From: RH-AL1 sp964235705
GTDB taxonomy: Bacteria; Pseudomonadota; Alphaproteobacteria; Rhizobiales; Beijerinckiaceae
DNA length: 64,000 nucleotides
Direction: 5' to 3'
Assembly (NCBI GenBank): GCA_964235705.1
Contig: CAXSDP010000006.1
Coordinates: 1 to 64,000, forward strand
The translations under genes were made by a program, and so were the position numbers. The notes beneath the pieces were generated by a model. That model saw nothing but the letters and a program-made list of their open reading frames with translations, had not been told where the DNA came from and made no database searches. This document shows, one piece after another, positions 17,328-26,487 of this stretch. Each line of letters opens with the position of its first letter. The stretch's first letter is position 1.

Positions 17328-19748
17328 TCACGCCATCGCGCGCAAGTGGTCCACCGGGCGCTCGGCGCGACCGGCCAGCAACACGTCCCGCGCGCCCGCC
17401 TCGATCAGTTCGTCCTCGAGCGCGGCGAGCATCTCGCCATCGGCGTCGGCCTCGCTCGCCAGCACCACCACGTCCGCGTAGGGCGCCATGACCTTGGCGA
17501 TCTCGCTCTGCGGGAAGGCGGGGGCGAGGAGCACGATGAAGTCGTAGGTTTCGGCGAGGGCGTCGAGGACGAGGTCGAAGTCGCGGAAGTCGGCCTCCCC
17601 CATCCCGCTCGGGATGAAGTGCAGGCGGGACGCGTGGTCCCGATGGATGACCTCCGCGAAGGACGAGGTCCCGGCGAGCAGCTCGGAAAGGCCCGGCATG
17701 GCCATCACGGCCGAGCGTCCGCCACCCTCGGGGACGACCAGGGCCGCGAGCTTCACCGGCGTGCGGTTGAGGTCGACGACGATGGACCGGCCGCGTCCCG
17801 ACAACCTTCGAGCGAGGTCCGTCAGCCTCGCGCCGGCGGCGTCGCCGAGGCTGGTGCCGACGATCTGCAGTCCATGCCCCGGACGGTGGGCACCGACGAT
17901 CCGCTCGACGAGGCTCGCGACGCCGTCGGTCGGCGTCGCCTCGACCGGCGTCGGCGTCGAAGGCGGGAGGGCCGCATCCGGCGCGGCCGCGCGGGCGTCG
18001 GTGCCGCCGCCATGATCGAGCATCCGTGCACCGTCGGCGCGCGAGGCGGCGGCGGATCGCCCGAACAAACGGAGGGAGGCGAGGGCGGCGGCGAACACGC
18101 CACCCGTCCGACCAGGCCCGCGCGCCGCGACTGGTCCGGGCTTGGGTGATCCTCGCGAAGGTGCCGTGTCGACACCACCCGGATACTCACTAGGCGGATG
18201 CCCCTCGTCCCGCTCGCGGGTGGCGGACGCCGGCGCGAGCGGCCGCTCCGCCGTCACGTTCGTCGAGGTCGCGGGTCGCGGACGCTCGTGCTCGACCGGA
18301 GCGGCGATCGCTCCCGACAGGAGTTCACCCGCGACGACGTACCCGAGCGCGAAGACGAAGGCTGCGGTGGTCGCGAAGGCGGTGAACGGTACTTTCTTGG
18401 GGTAGGACTGGTCCTGCGGGACGATCGCGCGCGCGATGATGCGCGCGTCCGCCGGCGTCGCCGTCGAGGATTGCCGGGCCAGCGCCTCCTGGTACTTGGT
18501 GGTCGAGCTTTCCAGCTGATCCTTGAGGGACTGCGCGTTGCGATCCAGGGCGCGGAGGCGCACCTCGTCGGTGTTGGCGACACCGACCGCCCGCTTGGAC
18601 GCGGAAAGGACCGCCTCCAGGTTGGCGACGCGCTGCCCGGCGATCCGGGCGTCGTTCTCCAGCGTCGCGACGGCCTGCTTGGCCGCGCCCTTCAAGGCGA
18701 GGTCGTACTGCGCGACCTGGCCGGCCAACTCCTTCATGCGGGGATGGCCCGGCAGCAGGGTGCGGCCGGCCTCGGCGAGCTGGGCCTGCGCCAGCACCCG
18801 CTGGTCGGCGATCCGGCGCACGCTCGCGTCGTTCACGACATCGGACACGTCGGTCGCGTTGCCCTCGCGCAGCAGGTCCCGCAGGATGGAAGCCTTGGCG
18901 CGCGCGTCGGCCTGCGTGGAGCGGGCCTTGGACAGGTCGGTGTTGATGTCGGCGAGCTGCTGGCCCGACACCGTCATGTTGTTACCGCCGGCGAGCAGGC
19001 CGGACTGCGAGCGGTAGGCCTCCCGCTGCGCGTCGGCGTCGGCGAGCTTGACGCGGAGGTCGCCGATCTGCGTGGCGAGGGCGTCCGCCGCCTGCTTCGC
19101 GGTCGCGCGCTTGGCGGCGGATTGCTCGCGAAGGTAGAGTTCGGCGACGAGGTTGGCGCCGCGCGCCGCCAGCTCCGCGTCACGGCTGGTGAACTCGATG
19201 GCGATGACGCGGGTTTTGGGTGGCGAGTAGACGGTGAGTTTGTCACCGAAGGCCTTGGTCATGCGCGCCTCGACGCTCTCGCGCGAGGGGTCGTGGGCGA
19301 AGCCGAACAGGACGAGGACGCGGCCGAGCGCGCTGGTGCGCGCCAGCGGGTCGAACTCCGGGTCGCCCTTCAAGCCGAGTTCGCGTATGGCGCGTCGAGC
19401 CAGGTCGCGCGAGGCGATCAGCTGCACTTGGCTGGCCACCGCCTCCTGGTCGACCTGCGAGCCCTGTTCGGACGACGGGTTGATCCGGTCCGGCCGGGTG
19501 AAGACCGTTTCCTGGTTCTCCAGCAGGAGCTGCGATTGCGCGGTGTAGCGCGGCGTGGCGAGCTGCACGTAGAGCCCGACCAGGACGAAGGCGAGGATCG
19601 TGGGGACGATGATCGCGCGCCGTCGCCGCTTGATCGCCGCCCCCAGCGCGCGCAGGTCGATCTCGCCGGCCGGTTCCACGTGAGGGCGTCCGACGGGGAC
19701 CGGACGATCTGGCGGCTCCTCAGCGGGGTGAAACTCGGTACGCATCAT
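17328..19748 (-). CDS. Wzz/ExoP-type polysaccharide chain-length protein with degenerate kinase-like domain
   Basis: The 806-residue protein has a Wzz domain with a membrane helix near 45-65, a long coiled-coil periplasmic region (about 190-420), and a second helix (F-T-A-F-A-T-T-A-A-F-V-F-A-L-G-Y-V) near 440. A proline-rich linker leads to a C-terminal BY-kinase-like domain (about 600-806). That domain lacks the Walker A lysine: the expected P-loop reads V-G-T-S-L-G-D-A-A-G-A-R. There is no tyrosine cluster at the C-terminus. It should control export and length of exopolysaccharide with the divergent Wza-like gene. Confidence 0.88.
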   Translation of the reverse strand: MMRTEFHPAEEPPDRPVPVGRPHVEPAGEIDLRALGAAIKRRRRAIIVPTILAFVLVGLYVQLATPRYTAQSQLLLENQETVFTRPDRINPSSEQGSQVDQEAVASQVQLIASRDLARRAIRELGLKGDPEFDPLARTSALGRVLVLFGFAHDPSRESVEARMTKAFGDKLTVYSPPKTRVIAIEFTSRDAELAARGANLVAELYLREQSAAKRATAKQAADALATQIGDLRVKLADADAQREAYRSQSGLLAGGNNMTVSGQQLADINTDLSKARSTQADARAKASILRDLLREGNATDVSDVVNDASVRRIADQRVLAQAQLAEAGRTLLPGHPRMKELAGQVAQYDLALKGAAKQAVATLENDARIAGQRVANLEAVLSASKRAVGVANTDEVRLRALDRNAQSLKDQLESSTTKYQEALARQSSTATPADARIIARAIVPQDQSYPKKVPFTAFATTAAFVFALGYVVAGELLSGAIAAPVEHERPRPATSTNVTAERPLAPASATRERDEGHPPSEYPGGVDTAPSRGSPKPGPVAARGPGRTGGVFAAALASLRLFGRSAAASRADGARMLDHGGGTDARAAAPDAALPPSTPTPVEATPTDGVASLVERIVGAHRPGHGLQIVGTSLGDAAGARLTDLARRLSGRGRSIVVDLNRTPVKLAALVVPEGGGRSAVMAMPGLSELLAGTSSFAEVIHRDHASRLHFIPSGMGEADFRDFDLVLDALAETYDFIVLLAPAFPQSEIAKVMAPYADVVVLASEADADGEMLAALEDELIEAGARDVLLAGRAERPVDHLRAMA

Positions 19749-19917
19749 ACGCCGTCTCGCCTCTCGAACGTGAGACCAGGAAGCGTGCGCAAAGTTGCGG
19801 GCCGGTTAACTTGGACGGCGCGGCGTGATGCTCAAGGTTTTCTTAACCGTCGGTCCGTAATGGTTAACCATGCCGTACGATACTGCGAACGTCGGCGCAC
19901 AGACTTACGGACCATTC
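19749..19917. promoter_or_regulatory. Divergent promoter region of the exopolysaccharide genes
   Basis: This 169-bp region separates the chain-length gene from the export lipoprotein gene. It carries GGTTAAC at 19804-19810, CTTAACC at about 19842, and the palindrome TGGTTAACCA at 19861-19870. Three TTAACC-type half-sites in otherwise GC-rich DNA make it a candidate shared operator. Spacing does not fit a full CtrA site. Confidence 0.4.
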
Positions 19918-20472
19918 ATGCAACGTTGGATCATGGGTTTGTGCCTCGCGGCGGCGGTCGCCGTGGCGGGTTGCGCGCCGCGGCCGAACGGCTACGCCGA
20001 CTTCAAGGCGGACGTCCCCTACACCTTGGCCAGCGGCGACAGGCTGCGCGTGATCGTGTTCGGTCAGGACGCGCTGAGCAACAGCTACGCGGTCAACAGC
20101 TCCGGCACGATCTCCATGCCGCTCGTTGGCGCGGTGAAGGCGCAGGGCCTGACGACCGTCGCCCTGGAGCGCGCCGTGGAAACCAAGCTGCGCGACGGCT
20201 TCATCCGCGACCCGAAGGTGTCGATCGAGGTCGACGCGTACCGCCCCTTCTTCGTGCTCGGCGAGGTCACGTTGGCCGGCCAGTATCCCTACATCGCCGG
20301 CATGACGGCCGAGACCGCCGTCGCGGTCGCCGGCGGGTACACGCCCCGCGCCAACAAATATGAGGTCGACCTCACGCGCGTCGTCGACGGCCATCCCGTG
20401 ACGGCGAGCGTTCCCGTCGATCAGCCCATCAAACCCGGCGACACCGTCTTCGTGAGGGAACGCTTTTTTTAG
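19918..20472 (+). CDS. Polysaccharide export lipoprotein (Wza/ExoF-like)
   Basis: This is a 184-residue outer-membrane export protein. The ATG at 19918 begins a lipoprotein signal (M-Q-R-W-I-M-G-L-C-L-A) ending in the lipobox V-A-G-C; an upstream ATG at 19870 would only extend the signal. A poly-export domain (Y-T-L-A-S-G-D-R-L-R-V-I-V-F-G) and an SLBB-like segment (F-F-V-L-G-E-V-T-L-A-G-Q-Y-P-Y) follow. It is shorter than E. coli Wza and ends V-F-V-R-E-R-F-F, typical of the rhizobial short form. Confidence 0.9.
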   Translation: MQRWIMGLCLAAAVAVAGCAPRPNGYADFKADVPYTLASGDRLRVIVFGQDALSNSYAVNSSGTISMPLVGAVKAQGLTTVALERAVETKLRDGFIRDPKVSIEVDAYRPFFVLGEVTLAGQYPYIAGMTAETAVAVAGGYTPRANKYEVDLTRVVDGHPVTASVPVDQPIKPGDTVFVRERFF

Positions 20473-20495
20473 ACTCGGAGGTCATCAATGCTCAA

Positions 20496-21695
20496 ATGAG
20501 CGATCCCGACGACGTCCATCACCCGAAGCTGCGCGTCCTCCACGTCCTGCGCGCGCCGCTTGGCGGCCTGTTCCGGCACGTCCTCGACCTCACCCGCGAA
20601 CAAGTCGCCCGTGGCCACGCGGTCGGTCTGGTGGTCGACACGTTGACCGGCGGAGAAGCCGCGGCGAACAACCTCGCGACGCTCGAGCCCATGCTCGAAC
20701 TCGGCATCAAGCGCCTGCCGATGCCTCGTCAGCCGCACCTGCGGGACGTCGCGAACGTCCTGCGGGTCGCCGCCCACGCCCGATCCTCGCGCATCGACGT
20801 CATGCACGGCCACGGCTCCAAGGGCGGCCTGTATGCCCGACTGCCCGGTTTCGTCGGCCGTGGCGGCGCGCCGGTGCGCTGCTACACCCCGCACGGCGGC
20901 AGCTTCAACCATATCGCGCCCCCCCTCGTACAGTCGCTCTACATGAACGTGGAGAAGCTCCTCGCGCGGCGGACCGACATGCTCCTGTTCGAGAGCGTGT
21001 TCATCGCCAACCGCTTCCATCAGAAGGTCGGTGAAACCAACGCGCTCGTACGCATCGTCCAGAACGGGATCGGGCCGACGGACTTCGCGCCCATCGTGCC
21101 GAAGCCTGACGCGGCCACGTTCCTCTACGTCGGCGAGCTTCGCTCCGCGAAGGGGATCGACACCCTCATCGACGCGCTCGCGATCCTGACGCGCCGTCGT
21201 CAAGACGCGCCGAGCCTGATCCTGGTCGGGTCGGGACCCGATCGCGAGCGCCTCGAGGCCCAGGCGCGCGCGGTCGGCGTCGCCGACCAGGTGAGTTTCC
21301 CCGGCGCGATGCCGGCACGGCAGGCCTTCACCCTGGGTCACACGCTCGTGGTTCCCAGTCGTGCGGAGTCGCTTCCCTACATCGTCCTGGAGGCGGCCGG
21401 GGCGCGCATCCCGATGGTCGCCACCGATGTCGGCGGGATCGGCGAGATCTTCGGTCCTTACCGCGATCAGCTGATCGGCTGCGACGATCCCGTCCGCCTG
21501 GCGAACGCGCTCGAAGCGACGCTCGAAGCCGATCCGTCGCTGACGCGGCGGCGAAGCGATGATCTGGCGGCCTTCGTGTCCAAACGCTTCACGGTCGCCG
21601 CCATGGCCGATGCCGTCCTCGCTGGCTATCGCGACGCCTTCGCGCGCGGCGCCGCGCCGGCGCAAACCGGGCGCTATTTCGCCCAATCATCCTGA
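20496..21695 (+). CDS. Glycosyltransferase family 4 (GT-B)
   Basis: The 399-residue product has an N-terminal acceptor domain (V-L-H-V-L-R-A-P-L-G-G-L-F-R-H) and a C-terminal nucleotide-sugar domain with F-L-Y-V-G-E-L-R-S-A-K-G-I and the acidic motif E-S-L-P-Y-I-V-L-E-A, in which the two glutamates coordinate donor in GT4 enzymes. It should add a sugar to the lipid-linked exopolysaccharide unit in the cytoplasm. It lies 23 bp after the export gene, same strand. Confidence 0.9.
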   Translation: MSDPDDVHHPKLRVLHVLRAPLGGLFRHVLDLTREQVARGHAVGLVVDTLTGGEAAANNLATLEPMLELGIKRLPMPRQPHLRDVANVLRVAAHARSSRIDVMHGHGSKGGLYARLPGFVGRGGAPVRCYTPHGGSFNHIAPPLVQSLYMNVEKLLARRTDMLLFESVFIANRFHQKVGETNALVRIVQNGIGPTDFAPIVPKPDAATFLYVGELRSAKGIDTLIDALAILTRRRQDAPSLILVGSGPDRERLEAQARAVGVADQVSFPGAMPARQAFTLGHTLVVPSRAESLPYIVLEAAGARIPMVATDVGGIGEIFGPYRDQLIGCDDPVRLANALEATLEADPSLTRRRSDDLAAFVSKRFTVAAMADAVLAGYRDAFARGAAPAQTGRYFAQSS

Positions 21696-21750
21696 GTCTG
21701 GGATCCGTTTCCGTTCCAACGTCGCGTCGACCGCGAGGCACGAGTTCGAG

Positions 21751-23289
21751 ATGGCAGCTTTCTCAGCCCACGACCTACGATCCGTGGAGAGCGTCGCGCC
21801 AACCGCGAGCGGGCGCGTCAACCCGCACGCCGGTGAACTCGAGAAGCTGGCGGCGTCGGTGGCGAACCATCGCGGGCGGCGCCTGATCTCGGCGACGATC
21901 CTGGAAGGCCTCGTCAGGCTCGGCGAACTCGCGCTCACGACCCTCGCCGGGCTGGCCACCTACGCCTGGTCCGTCGAGCCGGCGGATGGCGTGAGTGTGC
22001 TGCCGCTCCTCGCCGTGCCGCTGCTCGCGGTGTTGGTCGTGCTGGTCATGCAGGCGCTGAACTGCTACCGGATCGCCGCCTTGCGCGCGCCCGCCCGCTT
22101 CGGGCTACGGCTCTGCGTCGCCTGGTTCATCGTCTTCGGGCTCGCCCTCGGCGCCTGCGCCCTCGCCGGCACGCACCCGTTGCTCGCCCACGTGTGGCTG
22201 GGTCACTGGATGGTCGCCGGATTCGTCGGCCTGGTCATCGAACGGCTCGCCCTCTGGGGGATCACCAACCATCTCACGCGCGGCGGCAAGCTCAGCCGGC
22301 GCACGGTGATCGTCGGTGGTGGCCCGGCCGCCAAGCAGCTGCTGCAGGATTTCGCCGAACAGGGCTCCGAGGACCTGCACGTCTTCGGCATCTTCGACGA
22401 CCGCACCGACGAGCGCTCACCCAACTCCGTCGCCGGCTTTCCGAAGCTCGGCAACGTCGACGACCTCGTCGAGTTCGCCCGCGCGACGCCGCTCGACCTC
22501 GTCATCTTCACGCTGCCGATCTCGGCGGAGCAGCGCCTGCTCGTCATGCTGCGCAAGCTCTGGGTGCTGCCGGTCGACATCCGGCTCGCCGCCCACATGA
22601 ACAAGCTGCGCTTCCGCCCGCGCGCTTATTCCTACATCGGCAAGGTGCCGGTGATCGACCTGTTCGACAAGCCGATCGCGGAGTGGGACATCGTCGTCAA
22701 GACGATCTTCGACAGGGTCGTCGGCCTGTTCTGCCTGGCCGTGCTCGCCCCGCTCATGCTGATGGTGGCCTTGGCCGTGAAGCTGGACTCGCGCGGTCCC
22801 GTCCTGTTCCGGCAGAAGCGCTACGGCTTCAACAACGAGCTGATCGAGGTGTTCAAGTTCCGCTCGATGTACGCCAACCAGCTCGACATCAAGGCCAACA
22901 AGCTCGTCACCAAGAACGATCCCCGCGTCACCCGCGTCGGCCGCTTCATCCGGAAAACGTCGCTCGACGAGCTGCCGCAGCTCTTCAATGTCGTGTTCAA
23001 GGGCAACCTTTCGCTGGTCGGCCCGCGCCCCCATGCCGTCCACGCCAAGGCGGCGGACGCGCTCTACGACGAGGTGGTCGACGGCTACTTCGCCCGCCAC
23101 CGGGTGCGCCCGGGCATCACCGGCTGGGCGCAGGTCAACGGGTGGCGCGGCGAGACCGACACGTCGGAGAAGATCCAGAAGCGCGTGGAATGCGACCTGT
23201 TCTACATCGAGAACTGGTCCATCTTCCTCGACCTCTACGTGCTGGTCGCGACCCCGATCGCGCTGCTGCGCACCAAGGACGCGTATTGA
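21751..23289 (+). CDS. Undecaprenyl-phosphate sugar-phosphate transferase (priming glycosyltransferase)
   Basis: This integral-membrane enzyme transfers a sugar-1-phosphate to undecaprenyl phosphate, the first step of exopolysaccharide repeat synthesis. The 512-residue product has four N-terminal helices, a Rossmann-like CoA-binding domain (T-V-I-V-G-G-G-P-A-A-K-Q), a fifth helix (V-V-G-L-F-C-L-A-V-L-A-P-L-M-L), and the C-terminal catalytic region with K-F-R-S-M-Y, K-T-S-L-D-E-L-P-Q and G-P-R-P. This layout is that of WcaJ/PssA/ExoY-type proteins. The ATG at 21751 was chosen because its product begins just ahead of the first helix. Confidence 0.92.
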   Translation: MAAFSAHDLRSVESVAPTASGRVNPHAGELEKLAASVANHRGRRLISATILEGLVRLGELALTTLAGLATYAWSVEPADGVSVLPLLAVPLLAVLVVLVMQALNCYRIAALRAPARFGLRLCVAWFIVFGLALGACALAGTHPLLAHVWLGHWMVAGFVGLVIERLALWGITNHLTRGGKLSRRTVIVGGGPAAKQLLQDFAEQGSEDLHVFGIFDDRTDERSPNSVAGFPKLGNVDDLVEFARATPLDLVIFTLPISAEQRLLVMLRKLWVLPVDIRLAAHMNKLRFRPRAYSYIGKVPVIDLFDKPIAEWDIVVKTIFDRVVGLFCLAVLAPLMLMVALAVKLDSRGPVLFRQKRYGFNNELIEVFKFRSMYANQLDIKANKLVTKNDPRVTRVGRFIRKTSLDELPQLFNVVFKGNLSLVGPRPHAVHAKAADALYDEVVDGYFARHRVRPGITGWAQVNGWRGETDTSEKIQKRVECDLFYIENWSIFLDLYVLVATPIALLRTKDAY

Positions 23290-24458
23290 GCCTCGCGCGA
23301 TACGCGCTGGCGGGCTGGGCGCTCGCCGCCGGCCTCGGGGCCCACCAACCGGCCTGGGCCGCCACGCTCGACGTCGCCGTCGCCGGTCCGCCTTCGGTCC
23401 TCTTCGACACGGCGCGCGACGGCTGCGCGCCCGGTGACATGCCGGACGTCAATCCCCGCGCCTACCGCGACGCGTCGGGGACGATGGTGATGTTCGCGCT
23501 GCACGACGCCAACCGTGCGCTGCGCGGACCCGACCTCGCGCACCTCCAGCTCGATTGCCGGGTCGCGCTCGCCTCCCCCGAGGACGGCGACCCGGCGCGT
23601 TACGACGACCGCAACTTCGTGACGGCCACCTGGACCGATGACGGGCGCGACGTCGCCGCGCTGGTTCACGAGGAGTACCACGCCGATCACCACGGGCGCT
23701 GCCGGTTCGCCGACGACCTCCCTTGCTGGACCAACACGATCCTGGCGTACCGGTCCGCCGACGGGGGCGCCACCTTCACCCGGACGCGGCCGTTCGTGGT
23801 CGCCGCGGCGCCGTACCGGCAGGACGTCGGGCAGGGACGCCATCGCGGCTTCTTCAACCCCTCGAACATCGTGGCGGATGGTGCCGCCCGCTACGCGATG
23901 ATCGTCACGACGGGCTGGGACGGCCAGCCGTCCGGCACCTGCCTGTTCCGCGCGCTCGACCCAGGGATCGCGGGGTCCAGGCACCGGTGGGATTGGCGCG
24001 CGTGGGACGGCGCCGGCTTCACGGTGCGCTACGACGACCCTTACGTGGTGCGGACGCCCGCGGCGAAGCCCTGCAAGACGATCGAGCCGTTCGCCTACGC
24101 CGTCGGCTCGATCGTGCGCCATCGCGCGACCGGGACATGGATCGCGGTGGTCCAGGCGAGGGCCGGGGGCGCCTTCCCGCTCGACGGCTTCTACGTCGCC
24201 ACGAGCCGGGACCTCCTGAATTGGGGCACGCCCACGCTGCTGCTCGCGGGGCGAACGCTGTACGACGACCTTTGCACCGCCGGCGCGACGATCATCGGCT
24301 ATCCGACGATGCTCGACGCCGACTCGCCGGCGCGCAACTTCGACGAGGTCGGCGACCATCCCGATCTGCTGTTCACGACCATGGCGGTCTCGAACTGCCA
24401 CCCGGGCCGGCGCACGCTGCTCCGGCGCGGCTTGAGGATCAGCGAGCGGCCCGATTGA
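23286..24458 (+). CDS. Secreted beta-propeller-like protein of the exopolysaccharide locus
   Basis: A TTG start overlaps the previous stop (TTGA), giving 390 residues with a signal peptide ending near P-A-W-A-A. The mature protein has sialidase- or GH43-like propeller features (Y-R-S-A-D-G-G-A-T-F, F-F-N-P-S-N, V-R-Y-D-D-P-Y-V, F-Y-V-A-T-S-R-D-L-L-N-W-G) and several cysteine pairs suited to the periplasm. No complete glycosidase triad can be assigned by eye. Its coupling to the priming transferase suggests it trims or binds the polymer. Confidence 0.7.
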   Translation: MSLARYALAGWALAAGLGAHQPAWAATLDVAVAGPPSVLFDTARDGCAPGDMPDVNPRAYRDASGTMVMFALHDANRALRGPDLAHLQLDCRVALASPEDGDPARYDDRNFVTATWTDDGRDVAALVHEEYHADHHGRCRFADDLPCWTNTILAYRSADGGATFTRTRPFVVAAAPYRQDVGQGRHRGFFNPSNIVADGAARYAMIVTTGWDGQPSGTCLFRALDPGIAGSRHRWDWRAWDGAGFTVRYDDPYVVRTPAAKPCKTIEPFAYAVGSIVRHRATGTWIAVVQARAGGAFPLDGFYVATSRDLLNWGTPTLLLAGRTLYDDLCTAGATIIGYPTMLDADSPARNFDEVGDHPDLLFTTMAVSNCHPGRRTLLRRGLRISERPD

Positions 24459-24625
24459 TCGATCCTCCAGGATCGCCAGCCCAGGACGCCGGTGCACGAC
24501 CATCGCCGGCACCTTTCCCTGTGCTCGGGCGCCGTCCGGGTTATGAAGGCGGCGCGCCGCGCCGGCGCGTCGGCGAGGTGGCGAGCGGGCCTGCCCCCCC
24601 CTCCGCTCGAACGAGGAGGGTTGCG

Positions 24626-25036
24626 ATGCGCGTGTGGGCGATGGTGCTGGCGGCGGTCGCCGGGCTGTACGGTGCGGCGGGCGTGGCGCTGGCGGCGGTG
24701 GGCGCGCATGCCGGCGTCGGGCCGAACGTCACCACGGCGGCCTACTTCCTCCTTTTCCACGCGGCCGCGCTCGTCGGCGCCACCGGCTCGGTGGGACCGC
24801 GCGCCGGTAAGGCCGTCCTCCTCGCCGCTTCCTTGTGGGCGCTCGGCGCGTTCCTCTTCTCGGGCGAACTCGCGCTGCACGCGCTGACCGGGAGGAGCGC
24901 CGTGCCCTTCGCGGCACCCACCGGCGGCGTGGTGATGATCGCCGGCTGGCTGATCGCCAGCGTCGCCCTGCCCCGCTTGACCGGTGCCTTGATCGGTTCA
25001 CGCACCCCGGCGAACGAAACATCGGCGGTGGGCTGA
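24626..25036 (+). CDS. DUF423 family membrane protein
   Basis: The 136-residue product has four hydrophobic helices and the pattern G-A-H-A-G-V near the first, followed by Y-F-L-L-F-H-A-A-A-L, characteristic of the DUF423 (YgdD) family. An AGGAGG ribosome site stands 7 bases upstream of the ATG at 24626. Function is unknown. Confidence 0.85.
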   Translation: MRVWAMVLAAVAGLYGAAGVALAAVGAHAGVGPNVTTAAYFLLFHAAALVGATGSVGPRAGKAVLLAASLWALGAFLFSGELALHALTGRSAVPFAAPTGGVVMIAGWLIASVALPRLTGALIGSRTPANETSAVG

Positions 25037-25152
25037 CGCGTCTCGATCCACGGAGGCGTCTTCCCTCATCTTGGGCTAGACTTTGCCTCATGCGCCATGC
25101 AATTTCCGATCGTCCGGTACGAGAAGTCCGGCGCGGGGGTCTAGCGGCGTTG

Positions 25153-25524
25153 ATGAGCGAAGGCGAAGCATCGAAGTCTCGCATCCTGGTCGTCGAGGAT
25201 GAGCCGTTCATCGCGCTCACGCTCGAGGACATGCTCGACGAACTCGGCTTCGCGCTCGCGGGCACCGTGTCGCAGGTGGCCGAAGCCATCGAGCTGATCG
25301 GCCGGGAAACCGTCGATTGCGCCCTGCTCGACGTCAACCTCGGCTCGGAGAAGATCGACCCCGTCGCCGACCTCCTGGCGTCTCGGGGCTGCCCCTTCAT
25401 CTTCACGACGGGCTACGGCCGGTCCGGCATCCCGCACGCCCACGCGGAGCGCCCCGTGCTGCAGAAGCCGTTCAGGATGGACGACCTCGCCAACATCCTG
25501 CGCGAGAACCTCGCCAAGGCGTAG
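25153..25524 (+). CDS. Single-domain response regulator receiver
   Basis: This 123-residue protein is only a receiver domain. Phosphorylation-site residues are visible: the acidic pair in V-V-E-D-E-P, the aspartate in C-A-L-L-D-V-N-L-G, the threonine in F-T-T-G-Y and the lysine in L-Q-K-P-F. No output domain follows, so it acts as a phosphoryl relay or by protein contact. An in-frame ATG at 25090 would add 21 residues before the domain. No histidine kinase gene lies nearby. Confidence 0.88.
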   Translation: MSEGEASKSRILVVEDEPFIALTLEDMLDELGFALAGTVSQVAEAIELIGRETVDCALLDVNLGSEKIDPVADLLASRGCPFIFTTGYGRSGIPHAHAERPVLQKPFRMDDLANILRENLAKA

Positions 25525-25560
25525 GATCCCTCACCGCGGGCTTCAGGCCTCGGCCGGGCG

Positions 25561-26463
25561 TCAGGCCTTGCTCGGCCGGCCGTCGTGTTCGTCCGGGACG
25601 ATCGCGACGTCCTCGCTCTCGTCCGGTCCGGGCATCGCGCGCCTCGTGTCGAAGAGCGGGAACAGCAGAAGCCCGGCGAGGAAGCCGCCGATGTGGGCCT
25701 GCCACGCGATCGGCCCGTCGCCGATGCCGCCGATGGCCGGAAGGTAACCCAACAGCAGGTTCGTGGCGAACCAGAACACGATGAAAACCAGCGCCGCCTT
25801 CGTCGTCAACGTTCGCCTGAGGGTGAGGGCGGGCTGACGGAAGGCTTCTTCCAGGCGCGCCCGGTCGAACAGCCGGACCGGCTCGTCGTTCGGCCGAAAC
25901 ACGAAACGCGTCGCCGCGCCCATCGCGCCCGAAACGGCGGCGGAGGCGCCCAGGACGAGCTGGAAGCCCGTCATGTCGCAGAGGTACTCCGCGACCGAGC
26001 CGGCGAGCGCGGCGACGAACAACAGCAACAGGAAGCGTGACGCCGTGAAACGACGGGCGACCGGCGAGCCGAAGGCGATGAGCCACACGCAATTGAAGCC
26101 GACATGCGCCCAACCGCCGTGGAGGAAGGCGTAGGTGATGAAGGTCCACCAGCGCGCGCGACCGTCGCCGATCAGGAAGTCGATCTGAGCCGCCACCAGC
26201 TGGTTATGGTCCACCAGCGCGTGATAGGCCGCGACGATGGGTCCCGGCATCAGGTGCAAGGCGATGGTGACGCGGGCCGGCATGAAGGCGAAGGTCGCCA
26301 TGATCCAATTGTCGGTCTCGACGCTGATGAAGGCGCGCATCGCTTGGATGGCGACCAGGACGCCGCAGACGACCAGGATGACGCCCGGCAGGTTGAAGGC
26401 CGGCTCGCGACGTCGCGCGGCGCGGGGGGGATCCGACGCGGGCCCTGGCGTGGGGTTCGTCAT
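25561..26463 (-). CDS. Rhomboid-family intramembrane serine protease
   Basis: The 300-residue membrane protein has six to seven hydrophobic helices. The rhomboid features are F-L-H-G-G-W-A-H-V-G-F-N in the second helix, G-A-S-A-A-V-S-G-A-M-G-A containing the catalytic serine, and W-Q-A-H-I-G-G containing the catalytic histidine. It begins 24 bp downstream of prfB on the same strand. Its substrate is unknown. Confidence 0.9.
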   Translation of the reverse strand: MTNPTPGPASDPPRAARRREPAFNLPGVILVVCGVLVAIQAMRAFISVETDNWIMATFAFMPARVTIALHLMPGPIVAAYHALVDHNQLVAAQIDFLIGDGRARWWTFITYAFLHGGWAHVGFNCVWLIAFGSPVARRFTASRFLLLLFVAALAGSVAEYLCDMTGFQLVLGASAAVSGAMGAATRFVFRPNDEPVRLFDRARLEEAFRQPALTLRRTLTTKAALVFIVFWFATNLLLGYLPAIGGIGDGPIAWQAHIGGFLAGLLLFPLFDTRRAMPGPDESEDVAIVPDEHDGRPSKA

Positions 26464-26487
26464 GGCCGTCCCCTGCCGACGCGCCGG

